From Sporolactobacillus sp. CQH2019 (GTDB taxonomy: Bacteria; Bacillota; Bacilli; Bacillales; Sporolactobacillaceae): a DNA stretch of 64,000 nt. The translations under genes were made by a program, and so were the position numbers. The stretch is from the NCBI RefSeq assembly GCF_028765345.1, contig NZ_JARAJZ010000009.1, forward strand, positions 98,230-162,229, given 5' to 3'. This document shows positions 37,637 to 47,172 of the stretch, piece after piece. The notes beneath the pieces were generated by a model. That model was not told the DNA's origin, did not search any database, and saw nothing but the letters and a program-made list of their open reading frames with translations. The first letter of the stretch is position 1. Each line of letters opens with the position of its first letter.

Positions 37637-38157
37637 CGCACGTTCTCCTGTTTTTTGGAATGACGGCACACTTTTTGCAAGAAACAGGCCTTTTGTCACA
37701 CGGCTCTGCATGGATCCTGCTCAAAAATTGCGGTTGGTGTCTCCGTCAACTGATTAACCGGCCTTTCAGCCTCGTAGATTTTGCCAGCAGTCTCTTTTTT
37801 ATTCATATTTACATCATACATGACAAAAATAAAATTGATCAGAAGCGAAATACCTAGTAAATCATTGATTTCAGGCGGCGGCTCTTCGTTTCCGAGTCCC
37901 TCGATTCGGCCGATTATTGGCAATCCCGTTCATAAACCCTAATGAATGATTCAATTCAGACCCTTTTGTTATTTATCAATGATCGTTTTTTGCACTTGTG
38001 GAACATTTTTAAGATTTCGAATAGCTCCATCGCCAAATTTCAAGAAAACGGGGGTTAATGACCTGTTCAATAAGTGATGCACAAATCCGGGTTTGTCGCT
38101 TAGTGTCCTCATAAGGGCAATAATTTTCTTCCCAAGTAGCCAACATTTACTGAGCCG
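37637..38157. other. Intergenic upstream of wzx, no supported gene
   Basis: Two leftward frames (37923-37696 and 38193-37969) lack ribosome-binding sites. The second contains KFGDGAIRNLKNVPQVQKTI and may be a gene remnant, but I cannot place it. Confidence 0.4.
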
Positions 38158-38375
38158 AATTCGGGCAGCATCGAACTTCGTTTTTGTTTGCAAGCTTATC
38201 CACTCTGGTTCAGCCTTAGTATCCGATTCTTATTTATGGGTTCAGGAATTTGTCTCCGGCTTTCTTCAGATTCCACCTCACGATGGATACCCTGGCCTCT
38301 GATTCACAGTTCCTGCTGCCAGGCCTGCAGCGACTTTCACCGCCTAGTTATTTACCCATGCCGGGCGCACAAGAA
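38158..38375 (+). repeat. Diverged dispersed repeat, copy 2
   Basis: Aligns with 16886-17050 in the same orientation. This copy continues rightward through CGACTTTCACC to CATGCCGGGCGCAC at 38358-38371. Similar sequences recur in intergenic regions of other Firmicutes as far as I recall, but I cannot name the element. Confidence 0.7.
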
Positions 38376-38667
38376 AACAGAGAAAAAAAGGATCAATCTT
38401 TTTCTCTCTGCTTATCAGTTTCGGATTTACGTCTCTGAAGTTTAAATCAACCTTACTGGCAATCCGTGAATGTAAAAAATAAGAAACCTGCTGCCGTCAA
38501 TCTTGTGATTAGTAAGTGCTTCATACACTTTATTTGAAGATGTTCTTTCTTTAGAGGGGGCAAAAAGCCCCGAACTGCTGAAATACATTAGTGAGAATGT
38601 GAAGGTATTCAAAAATTTTTCTAATTCATCTTCATTTGTTAGATCGCTGAATTTTTAAATGAACCTG
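38376..38667. other. Intergenic, no supported gene
   Basis: Tail of the dispersed repeat and the 3' flank of the MerR gene; no clear terminator. Confidence 0.35.
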
Positions 38668-39048
38668 TTACTTTTTGGCTAACTTATGTTCGGCTTTTAA
38701 TAATTCACCATTATAGCCTTCTATTTTACGATCCAGCAGTGCTAAGGTTTCTTGCATCGTGTGAATTTTAGCTGCTAACAGGTGCCGTTGTTCAAGAAGT
38801 AATTCTTTTCGCTTCTTTAAAGTCGTGTCACCTTGCTCAAACAGTCTTATATATTTAATAAGCACCTCAATTGACAGGCCGGCACTTCGCATGCATTTGA
38901 CAAATTCAACCCATTTTAAATCCCCTTCTTCATACGCACGTATCCCCCCTGGGGTTCGATGAACCTTGGGTATTAGACCTATTCGTTCATAATAACGGAG
39001 TGTATCCGGAGAAAGGGCATACTTTTCACTGACTTCTGAAATATTCAT
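38668..39048 (-). CDS. MerR family regulator, AdhR-like (aldehyde-responsive type), copy 1
   Basis: A 126-residue MerR protein. N-terminal winged HTH SEKYALSPDTLRYYERIGLI, then DLKWVEFVKCMRSAG with Cys at exactly position 52, the residue by which B. subtilis AdhR senses aldehydes, then a dimerisation coiled coil (residues 80-120) and no further sensor domain. It is about 55% identical to the MerR encoded at 47173-47574. Its own upstream DNA and that of the divergent NmrA-like gene carry MerR-type promoters. Likely regulator of the surrounding dehydrogenase and reductase genes. Confidence 0.9.
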   Translation of the reverse strand: MNISEVSEKYALSPDTLRYYERIGLIPKVHRTPGGIRAYEEGDLKWVEFVKCMRSAGLSIEVLIKYIRLFEQGDTTLKKRKELLLEQRHLLAAKIHTMQETLALLDRKIEGYNGELLKAEHKLAKK

Positions 39049-39315
39049 TTAATTTCCCCCATCCACCTAATTCCTTCAGACAGGCACGATTTCACTCCGA
39101 CACTTGTCAAAAAAATGGTTGAACAGTGCTGTGTTTTTACTCTTAGAAAAACTGTCTTAAACTTTTCCTGTCCGTGACAGACTATCTTTGCCATACGGCA
39201 CCTGGTTTCATGCATTTTAAGCAAACGATTAATGCGGCACATTCTCGTCTGATTTTCCGACGATGACATTCAGCAACAGGTTCTTAAAATCAGCGGATCT
39301 CATTCTGATCATTTT

Positions 39316-39346
39316 CAACTATATCCTGGAGTTAGCTTTAAGTCAA
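39316..39346 (-). promoter_or_regulatory. MerR-type promoter, leftward (toward merR copy 1)
   Basis: -35 TTGACT (39341-39346), 19-bp spacer containing CTTAAAG and ACTCCAG, then TAGTTG; TATAGT two bases earlier (17-bp spacing) is an alternative -10. This one matches the group less well than the others. It would autoregulate merR, with a 260-base leader. Confidence 0.45.
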
Positions 39347-39445
39347 CTGCTTGTTTTAATTACCCCTCTGAGATTGGGAAGCGTTCACATGATTGAGAGT
39401 ATGATCTCTGTTGATCGTTTTTCTAATCGGGAAAAAGAAAAATTA

Positions 39446-39476
39446 TTGACTTAGAGTCAGATCCAAATGATAAGAT
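39446..39476 (+). promoter_or_regulatory. MerR-type promoter of the NmrA-like gene
   Basis: -35 TTGACT (39446-39451), 19-bp spacer with imperfect dyad (CTTAGAG, then ATCCAAA), -10 TAAGAT (39471-39476). Over-long spacers of 19 bp are characteristic of MerR-activated promoters. Confidence 0.65.
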
Positions 39477-39555
39477 GAATTTGTCCTTTAAAGAAAAGAG
39501 GAGTCTATGGATCGAAAGATTGACTTTTGAAAATAAAATGCGCGGGGGAATCTGG

Positions 39556-40197
39556 ATGAAAAACGTGTTAATTCTAGGTGCGGCCGGACAAATTTCCCGA
39601 CTGTTAACAGACGGGCTGCTGAAACAAACGGATGCAAAAGTGATCTTGTACGCCAGAAATGCAGCCGGGCGTTTGAAAGTATCAGAATCAAAACGGGAAA
39701 TCTTCGTCGACGGTGATTTTAACGAAACGGATAAATTGGTCCAAACCATGCAAGGCGTTGACATTGTGTACGTTAATGATATGCGGTCCGAGAGAGCAAC
39801 GCAGTCTATTGTTGCAGCAATGAACCGGGCCGGAGTGAAACGAATCATTGCCGCTTCAGTCCTCGGCATTTATCACGAAGTGGCCGGGGCATTCGGCAGA
39901 TGGAATGAACGGATGGTGGGAAGTTCGTCATCTTTATACGCTGCAGCCGCAAAAGTATTAGAAGACTCGGCACTTGATTACACGCTTCTTCGTCTCACGT
40001 GGCTCTACAATCAGGAAGGAAATATAGCCTGCTCACTGACTCAAAAAGAAGAACCGTTTATTGGCGCGTAGGTCACAAGACAGGCGGTCGCCCAACTAGT
40101 CATAGATATCATTCAAGACAAAAGCGGGCTATATTCACGGACAAGTCTTGGTGTCAGCGAACCGAATACAGATTGGCCGAAACCTTCATTTTATTAA
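39556..40197 (+). pseudogene. NAD(P)H-binding (NmrA-like) protein gene with in-frame amber stop
   Basis: Paralogue of the intact gene at 50610-51254, of identical length (214 codons). Starts MKNVLILGAAGQISRLL after GGGGGAA. The frame reaches TAG at 40069-40071 (codon 172) and continues without frameshift through QAVAQLVIDIIQDKSG to TAA at 40195-40197, aligning with the paralogue's C-terminal region throughout. One nonsense change therefore removes the last 42 residues. The ATG at 39475 is inside the promoter -10 and is not the start. Confidence 0.85.
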
Positions 40198-40453
40198 AGT
40201 TTTAGATGGTAAAAACAATCGGAAATTTGAAATGACGCATGCCGGAGGGATAAGAAATAGCTGAAGAAGCAGACTCGACCATAACCCTTATATTTCCTAT
40301 AGGTAAAAAGCTAAAGTTAACACTGATTATTTTACAGGCGCAGCATACATGCCAGATGCTTGGTGCCTATAAATAATTTTTAAAAAAGAACGTGTGGTTT
40401 CTCTATCCATGCATGTTTGCGTTCATTTATGAGCAGCAGATAAAATAAAAAAA
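40198..40453. other. Intergenic, no supported gene
   Basis: Short A+T-rich stretch between the NmrA-like pseudogene and a bidirectional terminator. Confidence 0.4.
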
Positions 40454-40495
40454 GCGATAAGTTCTCAGACAATATCCGAGAATTTATTGCTTTTT
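40454..40495. terminator. Bidirectional terminator between convergent genes
   Basis: GCGATAAGTTCTC (40454-40466) pairs with GAGAATTTATTGC (40478-40490), 13 bp with two G-U pairs. A-run on the left and TTTTTATT on the right serve both the NmrA-like gene and the aldo/keto reductase gene. Confidence 0.88.
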
Positions 40496-40630
40496 ATTCA
40501 CGACAAATTAGATGAACGTCATACCCTTGCGCCCAGACCTAAAAGGATACTATTAAGTACTTTGCAGGAGTTCTTGCTTCCTGCATTACAGCCTCCTCAT
40601 CGAAGAAAGCCTGCTATCATGGTGTATTCC

Positions 40631-41476
40631 TTATAGTTTATGGCCAGTCAAAAGCTCTACAGTTTTAGGATCATAATGAGAGAAAAACGCGGTCTTTCCG
40701 GTATCCAGACCGGATATTTTTCCCATTTCCTCTGCTGTCAGTTCAAAATCAAATACATTGAAGTTTTCCTCCATCCTGTTTTTATGCGTGGATTTCGGAA
40801 TAACAACAATCCCTCTCTGAATCAGGAAGCGCAGGGCAGTCTGCGCGATAGACTTGCTGTGATGCTCGCCGATTTCTTTTAATGTTGGATTGGTAAACAG
40901 CCCGTTTCTGCCTTCCGCAAAAGGGCCCCATGATTCAATCTGCGTACCGTCCTTCTTCATATATTTCTGAGCTTCGGCCTGCTGATTGAAGACGTGCGTT
41001 TCCACCTGATTCACAGCCGGAACCACATCGCTGAACTGAACAAGGTCAACATATCTGTCCGGATAGAAGTTGCTGATGCCGATGGCTCTTATTTTTCCCG
41101 CCTTATAAAATTCTTCCATTGCACGGTAGGTCCCATAATAATCATTAAACGGCTGATGAATTAATAATAAATCCAGATAATCCAGCTGCAATTTCTTTAG
41201 TGATTCTTCAATGGATACTTTCGCCCTATCATATCCTGCATTAGAAACCCAGACCTTGGTTGTGATGAACAATTCTTCCCTTGGCACGCCGCTTTTCTTA
41301 ATCGCGCGTCCTACAGCCTCTTCATTTCTATAAACCTGTGCCGTGTCAATCGAACGGTAGCCTACACTGATCGCATCGAGAACGCATCTTTCACATTCTT
41401 CAAGATCCGGGATCTGATAGACACCGTATCCTAAAATCGGCATCTTGACTCCATTATTCAACGTCACATAGTCCAC
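40631..41476 (-). CDS. Aldo/keto reductase (AKR5-like)
   Basis: NADPH-dependent reductase of carbonyls such as methylglyoxal or 2,5-diketogluconate. The 281 residues carry the AKR signatures GYRSIDTAQVYRNEEAVGRA (catalytic Asp and Tyr), the Lys in FITTKVW, His in LLLIHQP, and the C-terminal cofactor loop VVIPKSTHKNRMEEN. Start GTG after AGGAGGA. It is downstream of the cupin and CMD genes, probably in one unit, and fits aldehyde detoxification under the AdhR-like regulator. Confidence 0.93.
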   Translation of the reverse strand: MDYVTLNNGVKMPILGYGVYQIPDLEECERCVLDAISVGYRSIDTAQVYRNEEAVGRAIKKSGVPREELFITTKVWVSNAGYDRAKVSIEESLKKLQLDYLDLLLIHQPFNDYYGTYRAMEEFYKAGKIRAIGISNFYPDRYVDLVQFSDVVPAVNQVETHVFNQQAEAQKYMKKDGTQIESWGPFAEGRNGLFTNPTLKEIGEHHSKSIAQTALRFLIQRGIVVIPKSTHKNRMEENFNVFDFELTAEEMGKISGLDTGKTAFFSHYDPKTVELLTGHKL

Positions 41477-41624
41477 TTGTTTCTCCTCCTTAAATTTACC
41501 GCCTTAACTTATCGCGCTTGCCTTCACCCAAATTGCAGATCCCTTTTCGTTTGATCTTCCTAATACCCTGTTTTATCTTTCCTTCCGATTTGGATTTAAC
41601 AGACACGATATACTCTGCTTACGA

Positions 41625-42062
41625 TTATTTCAATTTTCCATAGATTTGATCCGTCACCGCTTCCAGCCATTCGTTGGAAGCCCCTTCTGCAGGAACCTCG
41701 ACGGCCAGATGTGAGAACCAGCTGTCGGGCGCCGCTCCATGCCAGTGTTTCACTTCCGATGGAATATTGACCACATCTCCCGGATGCAGTTCCACCGCTT
41801 CTTTTCCCCATTCCTGGTAATAACCCCGGCCGCCGGTGACCAGCAAAATCTGCCCGCCTTTGTGATGGATATGCCAGTTATTCCGGCATCCCGGTTCAAA
41901 AGTCACATTGCCGATCGGAACGCCTGCAGTCGTCAGCATATTCAAATAAGCCTGACCAATAAAATTGCTGCTGAATGGTTCCGGCAATTTGTCTCCGATA
42001 GGAAAAATGACACCCTTGCTTAAATCCGTTGATTCACTCATGTTTATCGCCGCCATCTCCAT
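41625..42062 (-). CDS. Cupin domain protein
   Basis: Small beta-barrel protein of about 145 residues. Cupin motif 1 is NWHIHHKGGQILLVTGGRG, motif 2 HPGDVVNIPSEVKHWHGA, giving the metal-binding His set. Homologues often sit beside carboxymuconolactone-decarboxylase-like genes, as here (22 bp downstream of one). The start is uncertain: ATG at 42062, 42056 or 42041. Function unknown; isomerase or lyase activity on small oxygenated compounds is possible. Confidence 0.85.
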   Translation of the reverse strand: MEMAAINMSESTDLSKGVIFPIGDKLPEPFSSNFIGQAYLNMLTTAGVPIGNVTFEPGCRNNWHIHHKGGQILLVTGGRGYYQEWGKEAVELHPGDVVNIPSEVKHWHGAAPDSWFSHLAVEVPAEGASNEWLEAVTDQIYGKLK

Positions 42063-42084
42063 TATTTTTTTGCGTCTTGCGTTT

Positions 42085-42852
42085 TTACTTTGTTTTCTCC
42101 ATCTGATTCGCCGCTTCGTTGACGCAGCCAAGCGCATTAAGGCTCCTGGGATAGCCAATGAAGGGCAGGCACTGAGATATGATTTTTATCAGGAATACCT
42201 TGTCATTGCCAATACGCATATTGGCTGCGGCATGGCTGGTAAGCTGCGGTTCGCAACCGCCCTGGGCTGACAGAAAACAGAAGGTAATCATCTCGCGCAT
42301 CTTATAATCAAGGCCCTTCCGCGTATAATAATCTCCGAAACAGTTGTCTGCCAGCCAGCGATGCATATGGCGCGATTCAGCCGGTCCGGATTTATAAAAT
42401 TCTGCCATTTGGGGTCCAAAGATATCAACCTGCGTCTGAATGCCCTTTTCCAGACGGTTTTCCGCCGTTGTCGTCGCTTGTCCTTCAAGCGGCAGCTTAA
42501 TTCCCTGAGCCGACAGTACATCATTGGTTGCATGCAGAAAATCAAACACTCTGCCGATGCCGAGGTAGGCCACCGCCTGATAGACGACCTCTTTGATTTC
42601 AACCGGAGTGATTCCAAAGTTCAAGGCGGCTGTCATCATCGCCTTGTACTCACTCACACATTGTGCGCCAATAAGTGTTGCCAGAACTGCCGTCATTCGT
42701 GTCCGGTCATCAAGGTCGTCACTGTTGACAACTTCATCAAAGGCGAAGTTGTCAAAGCGTTCGATAAACTCGGGATCTGTTTCTAAAAATTTTGATTTAT
42801 ATCCCGGAAACATTCTTTCACGATATTTATTTGAAAATTCAGTTCTACCCAT
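42085..42852 (-). CDS. Carboxymuconolactone decarboxylase (AhpD-like) family protein, two domains
   Basis: A 255-residue protein with two tandem CMD folds: VLATLIGAQCVSEYKAMMTAALNFG at 57-81 and ITFCFLSAQGGCEPQLTSHAAANM near 190. The AhpD Cys-x2-Cys pair is not conserved, so peroxidase activity is unlikely by that route. AAAGGAGC precedes the ATG. First gene of a CMD-cupin-AKR group. A MerR-type promoter lies 440 bp upstream at 43290-43320. Confidence 0.87.
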   Translation of the reverse strand: MGRTEFSNKYRERMFPGYKSKFLETDPEFIERFDNFAFDEVVNSDDLDDRTRMTAVLATLIGAQCVSEYKAMMTAALNFGITPVEIKEVVYQAVAYLGIGRVFDFLHATNDVLSAQGIKLPLEGQATTTAENRLEKGIQTQVDIFGPQMAEFYKSGPAESRHMHRWLADNCFGDYYTRKGLDYKMREMITFCFLSAQGGCEPQLTSHAAANMRIGNDKVFLIKIISQCLPFIGYPRSLNALGCVNEAANQMEKTK

Positions 42853-43289
42853 TCTATTGCTCCTTTCCGACCAATGTTATCATTTTTCCTTTTTGACGTT
42901 AACATGCCCTGCCGATAACGAAAATCTTTGCCCCAACCTTAATAGGATTGTCAACTCGATGCTGAGCGATAAGGGAAGATTAAGTATTCCAGTAACGTAC
43001 TATTTATTTATCCCAGCGAAGATCGAACTGTACACAGGCTGATCCCGGCTCGTTTGCAGATACTATACATATGCGGAATATCTTATGATCCGCAAATCCA
43101 CAATTGAAAACGTTTATCCAGCCGCAAAAACAGCACAGATTTATGAAATCCATTGGGTAAGGATTATCGACAATAGATCGCCGGCAATAATATATTCTTC
43201 ATCGTGTTTTTACTCACTTTTTATAGACCTTTTTCCGGTTTGGCCCCCATCAGTTATAATTGCTTACCTAAATATTGCTTCTAAAATTA
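42853..43289. other. Long leader or intergenic region upstream of the CMD gene
   Basis: If the MerR-type promoter at 43290-43320 drives the CMD gene, this is a 430-base untranslated leader. GATAAACGTTTTCA (minus strand, near 43108-43121) matches cre partly. No gene. Confidence 0.4.
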
Positions 43290-43320
43290 ACGTTATCATT
43301 TTGAGTTAACTCCAGATCAA
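43290..43320 (-). promoter_or_regulatory. MerR-type promoter upstream of CMD-cupin-AKR
   Basis: -35 TTGATC (43315-43320), 19-bp spacer with the perfect palindrome GAGTTAACTC at its centre, -10 TAACGT (43290-43295), reading leftward. Confidence 0.6.
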
Positions 43321-43528
43321 GCTGAACATTAAAAAAGGGGGGATTATTTGTCATAGATCGTCCCTATCTGCCCATCTTATTGCCTTGCAAAACACCTGAA
43401 ATCCGGCACAAAAATCAAGAGAATTTTATTTTTCCTTCTGATGTCAAACCGTTTCCGCATCATCTAATAGACATCTTCGCAAAATTAATATTCTTTGATG
43501 GTGATAGCCTTTAACGGGTGAATGCAGC

Positions 43529-44008
43529 CTATCTTATCATTCCGATCTCACGCAGCCAATTAGAAGCACCAGTCTGATAATTTTTCACTTTTTCGCCTTA
43601 GTTGTAAAACCTTTGAGAATAGGCGATTGTGGACAGAGTTCTGTAAAATCTTTAACGCTTTGCCCCGAACCATACCCCCATGCGTACTAAACGGGTCAAC
43701 TGTTTTCCCTGTCCAATCGTATTGGGATAAAAATGTCTTGATCGGCGAAGCGATTGAACTCCGCCAAATAGGCGAGCCGACAAAGAACACAGCATAGAAC
43801 TCGAAATTGTCGACTTTTGCGACCAGCGGATGTCTGTAATCTGAGTCCTGTTCCTGTTTTCCCTGTTTTACGATCTCATCATAATCACTGGGATATGAAA
43901 ATGCGGGCACAATTTTGAAAACGGAACCGCCAACCGCTCCGTGGATTTGAACGGCAAGCTCAGTATATGGCCGGAACGTGAAAAACAGGCTACCAGAATT
44001 TTTGAGAT
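43529..44008 (-). pseudogene. Flavodoxin-family gene with frameshifts
   Basis: Read leftward: ISKILVACFSRSG (flavin loop, ATC where ATG is expected), then in another frame PAFSYPSDYDEIVKQGKQEQ, FFVGSPIWRSSIASPIKTFL and STHGG, then in a third frame KVKNYQTGASNWLREIGMIR to TAG 43529-43531. At least two frameshifts and loss of the start disable it. It lies just after larC. Intact relatives commonly accompany CMD, cupin and AKR genes. Confidence 0.75.
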
Positions 44009-44045
44009 GCCTTCACTAGGCCTTGCGGACTGCGTCACTATTTTT

Positions 44046-45308
44046 CTACTCATTGGGATTATCCTCCATCTTTGCTCTCATGTTATTTAAGGCATCATAA
44101 ACGGAATCATATACTTGATGCAGGGGCAGCGCGTGCGCTTTGGCCAGACGGACACAGTCCTCATACTCAGGAGCATCCTTTTCTATTTCTTTTAGGAAAG
44201 CATGCTTCACGCGCACCTTTCCAAATTTTGTTTGGACGGTTCTGAATTCCCGGTTCATCGTATAACGGGAACAGGGAAAAGTCCGAACCCCGAGCGTCGT
44301 TGTCTCCTCAAAAATTATCTGCGTCATTTTCTTAACATCTTCGGGTTTGGCAAGTACAGACAGCACCGCTGCAGGCCGGTTCTTCTTCATATAAATGGGT
44401 GTGAAAAATACATCCAGAGCACCTTCGTCAAACAACCGGTTCATCGTATAGCCCAGCATTTCACCATTCTGATTATCAATATTGGCTTCCAGAAGCATAA
44501 TCTCATCGACCGGGTTCTCCGGCACATTTTCCTTCATCTCGCCAAGGATACCGCGCAGCGCGTTCATTCGTCCCGTCTGCCGTTTCCCTGTTCCATAGCC
44601 AATCCGCTTGATATCCATCAAAGGCATTTTCCCAAAATCGGCGGCAATGGTCTTGATAATCGCCATTCCGGTCGGTGTAATCAGTTCTGTCGGAATATCC
44701 TCCTGAACGTATGGAATACGCCTTTCACTGGAAGCCAGCATTTGGGCAACCGCCGGCACGGGAACGGGCATCACCCCGTGCGCACAGTTAATAAATCCGT
44801 TTCCGTCGTGCAGGACGGAAGCAAAAACTTTTTCTACGCCCAGAAGCTCCAGACCGATAAACGTGCCGACAATATCGACAATACTGTCGACGGCGCCGAT
44901 TTCATGAAAGTGAACCTCCTGAACCGGTTTATTGTGTACATGCGCTTCGGCACAGGCAATTTCTTTAAAGGTGCCGGCCGCTCCTGACTTAACCCGGTCA
45001 GACAGGCTGCTCCCGTTAATAATCGCAAGACAATCTTCCAAATTGCGTGAATGGGCGGAATGGTCGTGATGTGCGTGTGCATGCTGCTGCATCTGATCGG
45101 GCGAAGAATCGTCGCTCAGCTGAACATCGGCATCGGTACCGCTGATCCCGCTGGTCATTTTTTGGGTAAAGTTCAATTGATACCCGTCCACATGCAATTT
45201 TCTGAGTTCTTCGCTCAGTCTTTCGGGGTCAACGCCGAGATCAATCAGGGTTCCTAAAAGCATGTCCCCGCTGATTCCGGAAAAACAGTCAAAAAATAAC
45301 GTCTTCAA
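44046..45308 (-). CDS. larC: Nickel-pincer cofactor biosynthesis protein LarC (nickel insertion cyclometallase)
   Basis: Final step of NPN cofactor synthesis: CTP-dependent insertion of nickel into pyridinium bisthiocarboxylic acid mononucleotide. The 420-residue product starts LKTLFFDCFSGISGDMLLGTL and carries the His-rich metal loop HAHAHHDHSAH near residue 78 and VHFHEIGAVDSIVD. TTG at 45308 after AGGTGA is preferred to the TTG at 45332. In Lactiplantibacillus plantarum LarC is made by programmed frameshifting between two frames; here it is one uninterrupted frame. Last gene of larE-larB-larC. Confidence 0.93.
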   Translation of the reverse strand: MKTLFFDCFSGISGDMLLGTLIDLGVDPERLSEELRKLHVDGYQLNFTQKMTSGISGTDADVQLSDDSSPDQMQQHAHAHHDHSAHSRNLEDCLAIINGSSLSDRVKSGAAGTFKEIACAEAHVHNKPVQEVHFHEIGAVDSIVDIVGTFIGLELLGVEKVFASVLHDGNGFINCAHGVMPVPVPAVAQMLASSERRIPYVQEDIPTELITPTGMAIIKTIAADFGKMPLMDIKRIGYGTGKRQTGRMNALRGILGEMKENVPENPVDEIMLLEANIDNQNGEMLGYTMNRLFDEGALDVFFTPIYMKKNRPAAVLSVLAKPEDVKKMTQIIFEETTTLGVRTFPCSRYTMNREFRTVQTKFGKVRVKHAFLKEIEKDAPEYEDCVRLAKAHALPLHQVYDSVYDALNNMRAKMEDNPNE

Positions 45309-45328
45309 TTCTCTCACCTGCCGCTTTT

Positions 45329-46078
45329 TCAATCTTTCATAATCAGACTGGCCGTATACGCCGCGCCAAAGCCATTATCAATATTGACAACACTGACACC
45401 GCTCGCGCAGCTGTTTAACATCGTCAGCAAAGCAGCGATGCCATGAAAACTGGCACCGTACCCGACACTTGTCGGAACGGCAAGCACCGGCCGATCAACC
45501 AGGCCGCCGACAACACTGGCAAGTGCACCCTCCATACCGGCGACGACAATGACAACATAAGCCCCGCGCAGCTTGTCCAGCCGGGCCAGCAGGCGGTGAA
45601 GGCCGGCTACTCCCACATCATAGAGACGTTCCACACGATTTCCAAATGTTTCTGCCGTAACCGCAGCTTCTTCGGCGACCGGCATATCGGAGGTCCCCGC
45701 TGTTACCACGGCGATGTAACGCTCCGGATGAAAGTCTTCTTTCTTCGGATTGACGACGATACAGCGGGCAGATTTATGATAGACAGCATTGGGCGCAATC
45801 TCGCGCACCGCTTCAAACATCTCTTTTGTCGCCCGCGTCCCGAGAATATTGTTATCCGTTTTCATCAGTGCGCCGGTAATGCCTTTGATCTGGTCAATCG
45901 TTTTCCCCTCGCAATAAATAACTTCCGGAAACCCATTTCGAATTTTCCGGTGATGATCGATCTTCGCGTAACCGAGATCCTCAAAAGGGAGGGTTTTTAA
46001 ATGCTCAAGCGCATCATCGACAGGAAGCGTACCGTTTTGTACCTGCCGCAGCAGCGAACGAAGTTTATCTTGAGCCAT
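45329..46078 (-). CDS. larB: Nickel-pincer cofactor biosynthesis protein LarB (NaAD carboxylase/hydrolase)
   Basis: Carboxylates nicotinic acid adenine dinucleotide and cleaves the product to P2CMN. The 249 residues have a C-terminal PurE-like domain: [57 protein letters not shown] read in order. The gene overlaps larE by 14 bp and its stop overlaps the upstream end of the larC frame. Confidence 0.95.
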   Translation of the reverse strand: MAQDKLRSLLRQVQNGTLPVDDALEHLKTLPFEDLGYAKIDHHRKIRNGFPEVIYCEGKTIDQIKGITGALMKTDNNILGTRATKEMFEAVREIAPNAVYHKSARCIVVNPKKEDFHPERYIAVVTAGTSDMPVAEEAAVTAETFGNRVERLYDVGVAGLHRLLARLDKLRGAYVVIVVAGMEGALASVVGGLVDRPVLAVPTSVGYGASFHGIAALLTMLNSCASGVSVVNIDNGFGAAYTASLIMKD

Positions 46079-46925
46079 AGCTGCTCATCTTTACCCTGTT
46101 CTTAATCTTTTCGTTCAGCACTTCGTTCATGCTGCCCGAACGATAACCGTTCAGATCAAGGGTTGTATAACTGAATCCGATTTTTTTAAATTTTTCAGCC
46201 ACGTCATCCATGATCTCCGTGCTGAAAAAGAACTGGCGTTCTTCAGGGCCGACCTCAATCCGGGCAATATTGCCATGATGATAACGCACCCGCACATGTT
46301 TCAGATGATAACTTTTCAGTACTTTTTCAGCAGCACTGATTTTATCCAGTTTTTCCTGAGTAATGTGTTCCCCGTATTGTATCCTCGAAGCCAGGCAGCT
46401 GCCTGCCGGTTTATTCCACGTCTTCAGGTGATACTGCCTGGAAAAATAACGGATATCCGATTTTGACAGACCGGCTTCTTTCAACGGGCTGACAACACCG
46501 ATTTCGTCAAGCGCACGCAAACCCGGGCGATAATCCCCCGCATCATCCGCATTGATCCCGGCGGCAATCCATTTAAAACCGCGTTTTTGCGCTTCTTTAG
46601 CCATACTGGTGAATTCAATCGTTTTGCAGACATAGCACCGTGTCGGCGAATTGTGCCGGAAGGACGGCGTATCGAGCTGATTCAGTCTGACGATAGCGAA
46701 GGGAACACCGCTTGCACGATAGAATGCCTGAACATCCTTTAGATCATCCTCTGTGACAGTCGGCGACTGGACGGTCAGCCCAAGTGCGCCATCGCCCAGC
46801 TCGTCACAGGCAACTTTCAGCAAAAAAGTGCTGTCTACTCCTCCGGAACAAGCGACCGCTATTTTTTCGTAATGATGCAGAAGCGCTTTGAGTTTATTTA
46901 ATTTGCCAGTCCGATCATCCGTCAT
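46065..46925 (-). CDS. larE: Sacrificial sulfur insertase LarE
   Basis: Adenylates P2CMN and transfers its own Cys sulfur to build the thiocarboxylates of the NPN cofactor. The 286 residues include the PP-loop [13 protein letters not shown] near residue 26, RCYVCK near residue 100 and [13 protein letters not shown] near residue 172, containing the sacrificial Cys. AAGGGGA precedes ATG 46925. First gene of the lar operon. No larA racemase or nickel transporter is in the window, so the cofactor is used by an enzyme elsewhere. Confidence 0.95.
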   Translation of the reverse strand: MTDDRTGKLNKLKALLHHYEKIAVACSGGVDSTFLLKVACDELGDGALGLTVQSPTVTEDDLKDVQAFYRASGVPFAIVRLNQLDTPSFRHNSPTRCYVCKTIEFTSMAKEAQKRGFKWIAAGINADDAGDYRPGLRALDEIGVVSPLKEAGLSKSDIRYFSRQYHLKTWNKPAGSCLASRIQYGEHITQEKLDKISAAEKVLKSYHLKHVRVRYHHGNIARIEVGPEERQFFFSTEIMDDVAEKFKKIGFSYTTLDLNGYRSGSMNEVLNEKIKNRVKMSSYGSR

Positions 46926-47055
46926 TTTAAAATCCCCTTTCGGCATCGATTTTTAACCAAGCAGATTTTACAGTTGCAGTTTTATAGAACACTCATTGAT
47001 CGATCATTGGTCCGCTGCAGAATCTATAGATAATAAAAAAGCTAAAAGCGAAATA
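46926..47055. other. Short region holding the larE promoter
   Basis: Between the MerR terminator and larE. No strong -35/-10 pair and no MerR-type spacer recognised. Confidence 0.3.
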
Positions 47056-47078
47056 AAACAAGGGCCTTCGGCTTGTTT
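47056..47078 (-). terminator. Terminator of merR copy 2
   Basis: AAACAAG (47056-47062) with GGCC and TTGTTT (47073-47078) form a hairpin with a bulged G and loop TTC; T-rich tail (TTTTATTT) on the minus strand. It lies 95 bp after the merR stop. Confidence 0.65.
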
Positions 47079-47172
47079 CAGTCAACTGCAACAAGCAAAG
47101 ATTCTCCTTCTTCTTCTCTGTTCCAATCTTTATGAATTCCATTAAAATCGATCGCCGGACAATATGACATCG

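Noticed and set aside
37696-37923. 75-codon minus-strand frame upstream of wzx
   Set aside because: TTG start without a ribosome-binding site; no recognisable domain.
39045-39269. 74-codon minus-strand frame overlapping the merR start by ATGA
   Set aside because: Overlap is suggestive, but there is no ribosome-binding site and the composition is not protein-like; it lies in the merR leader.
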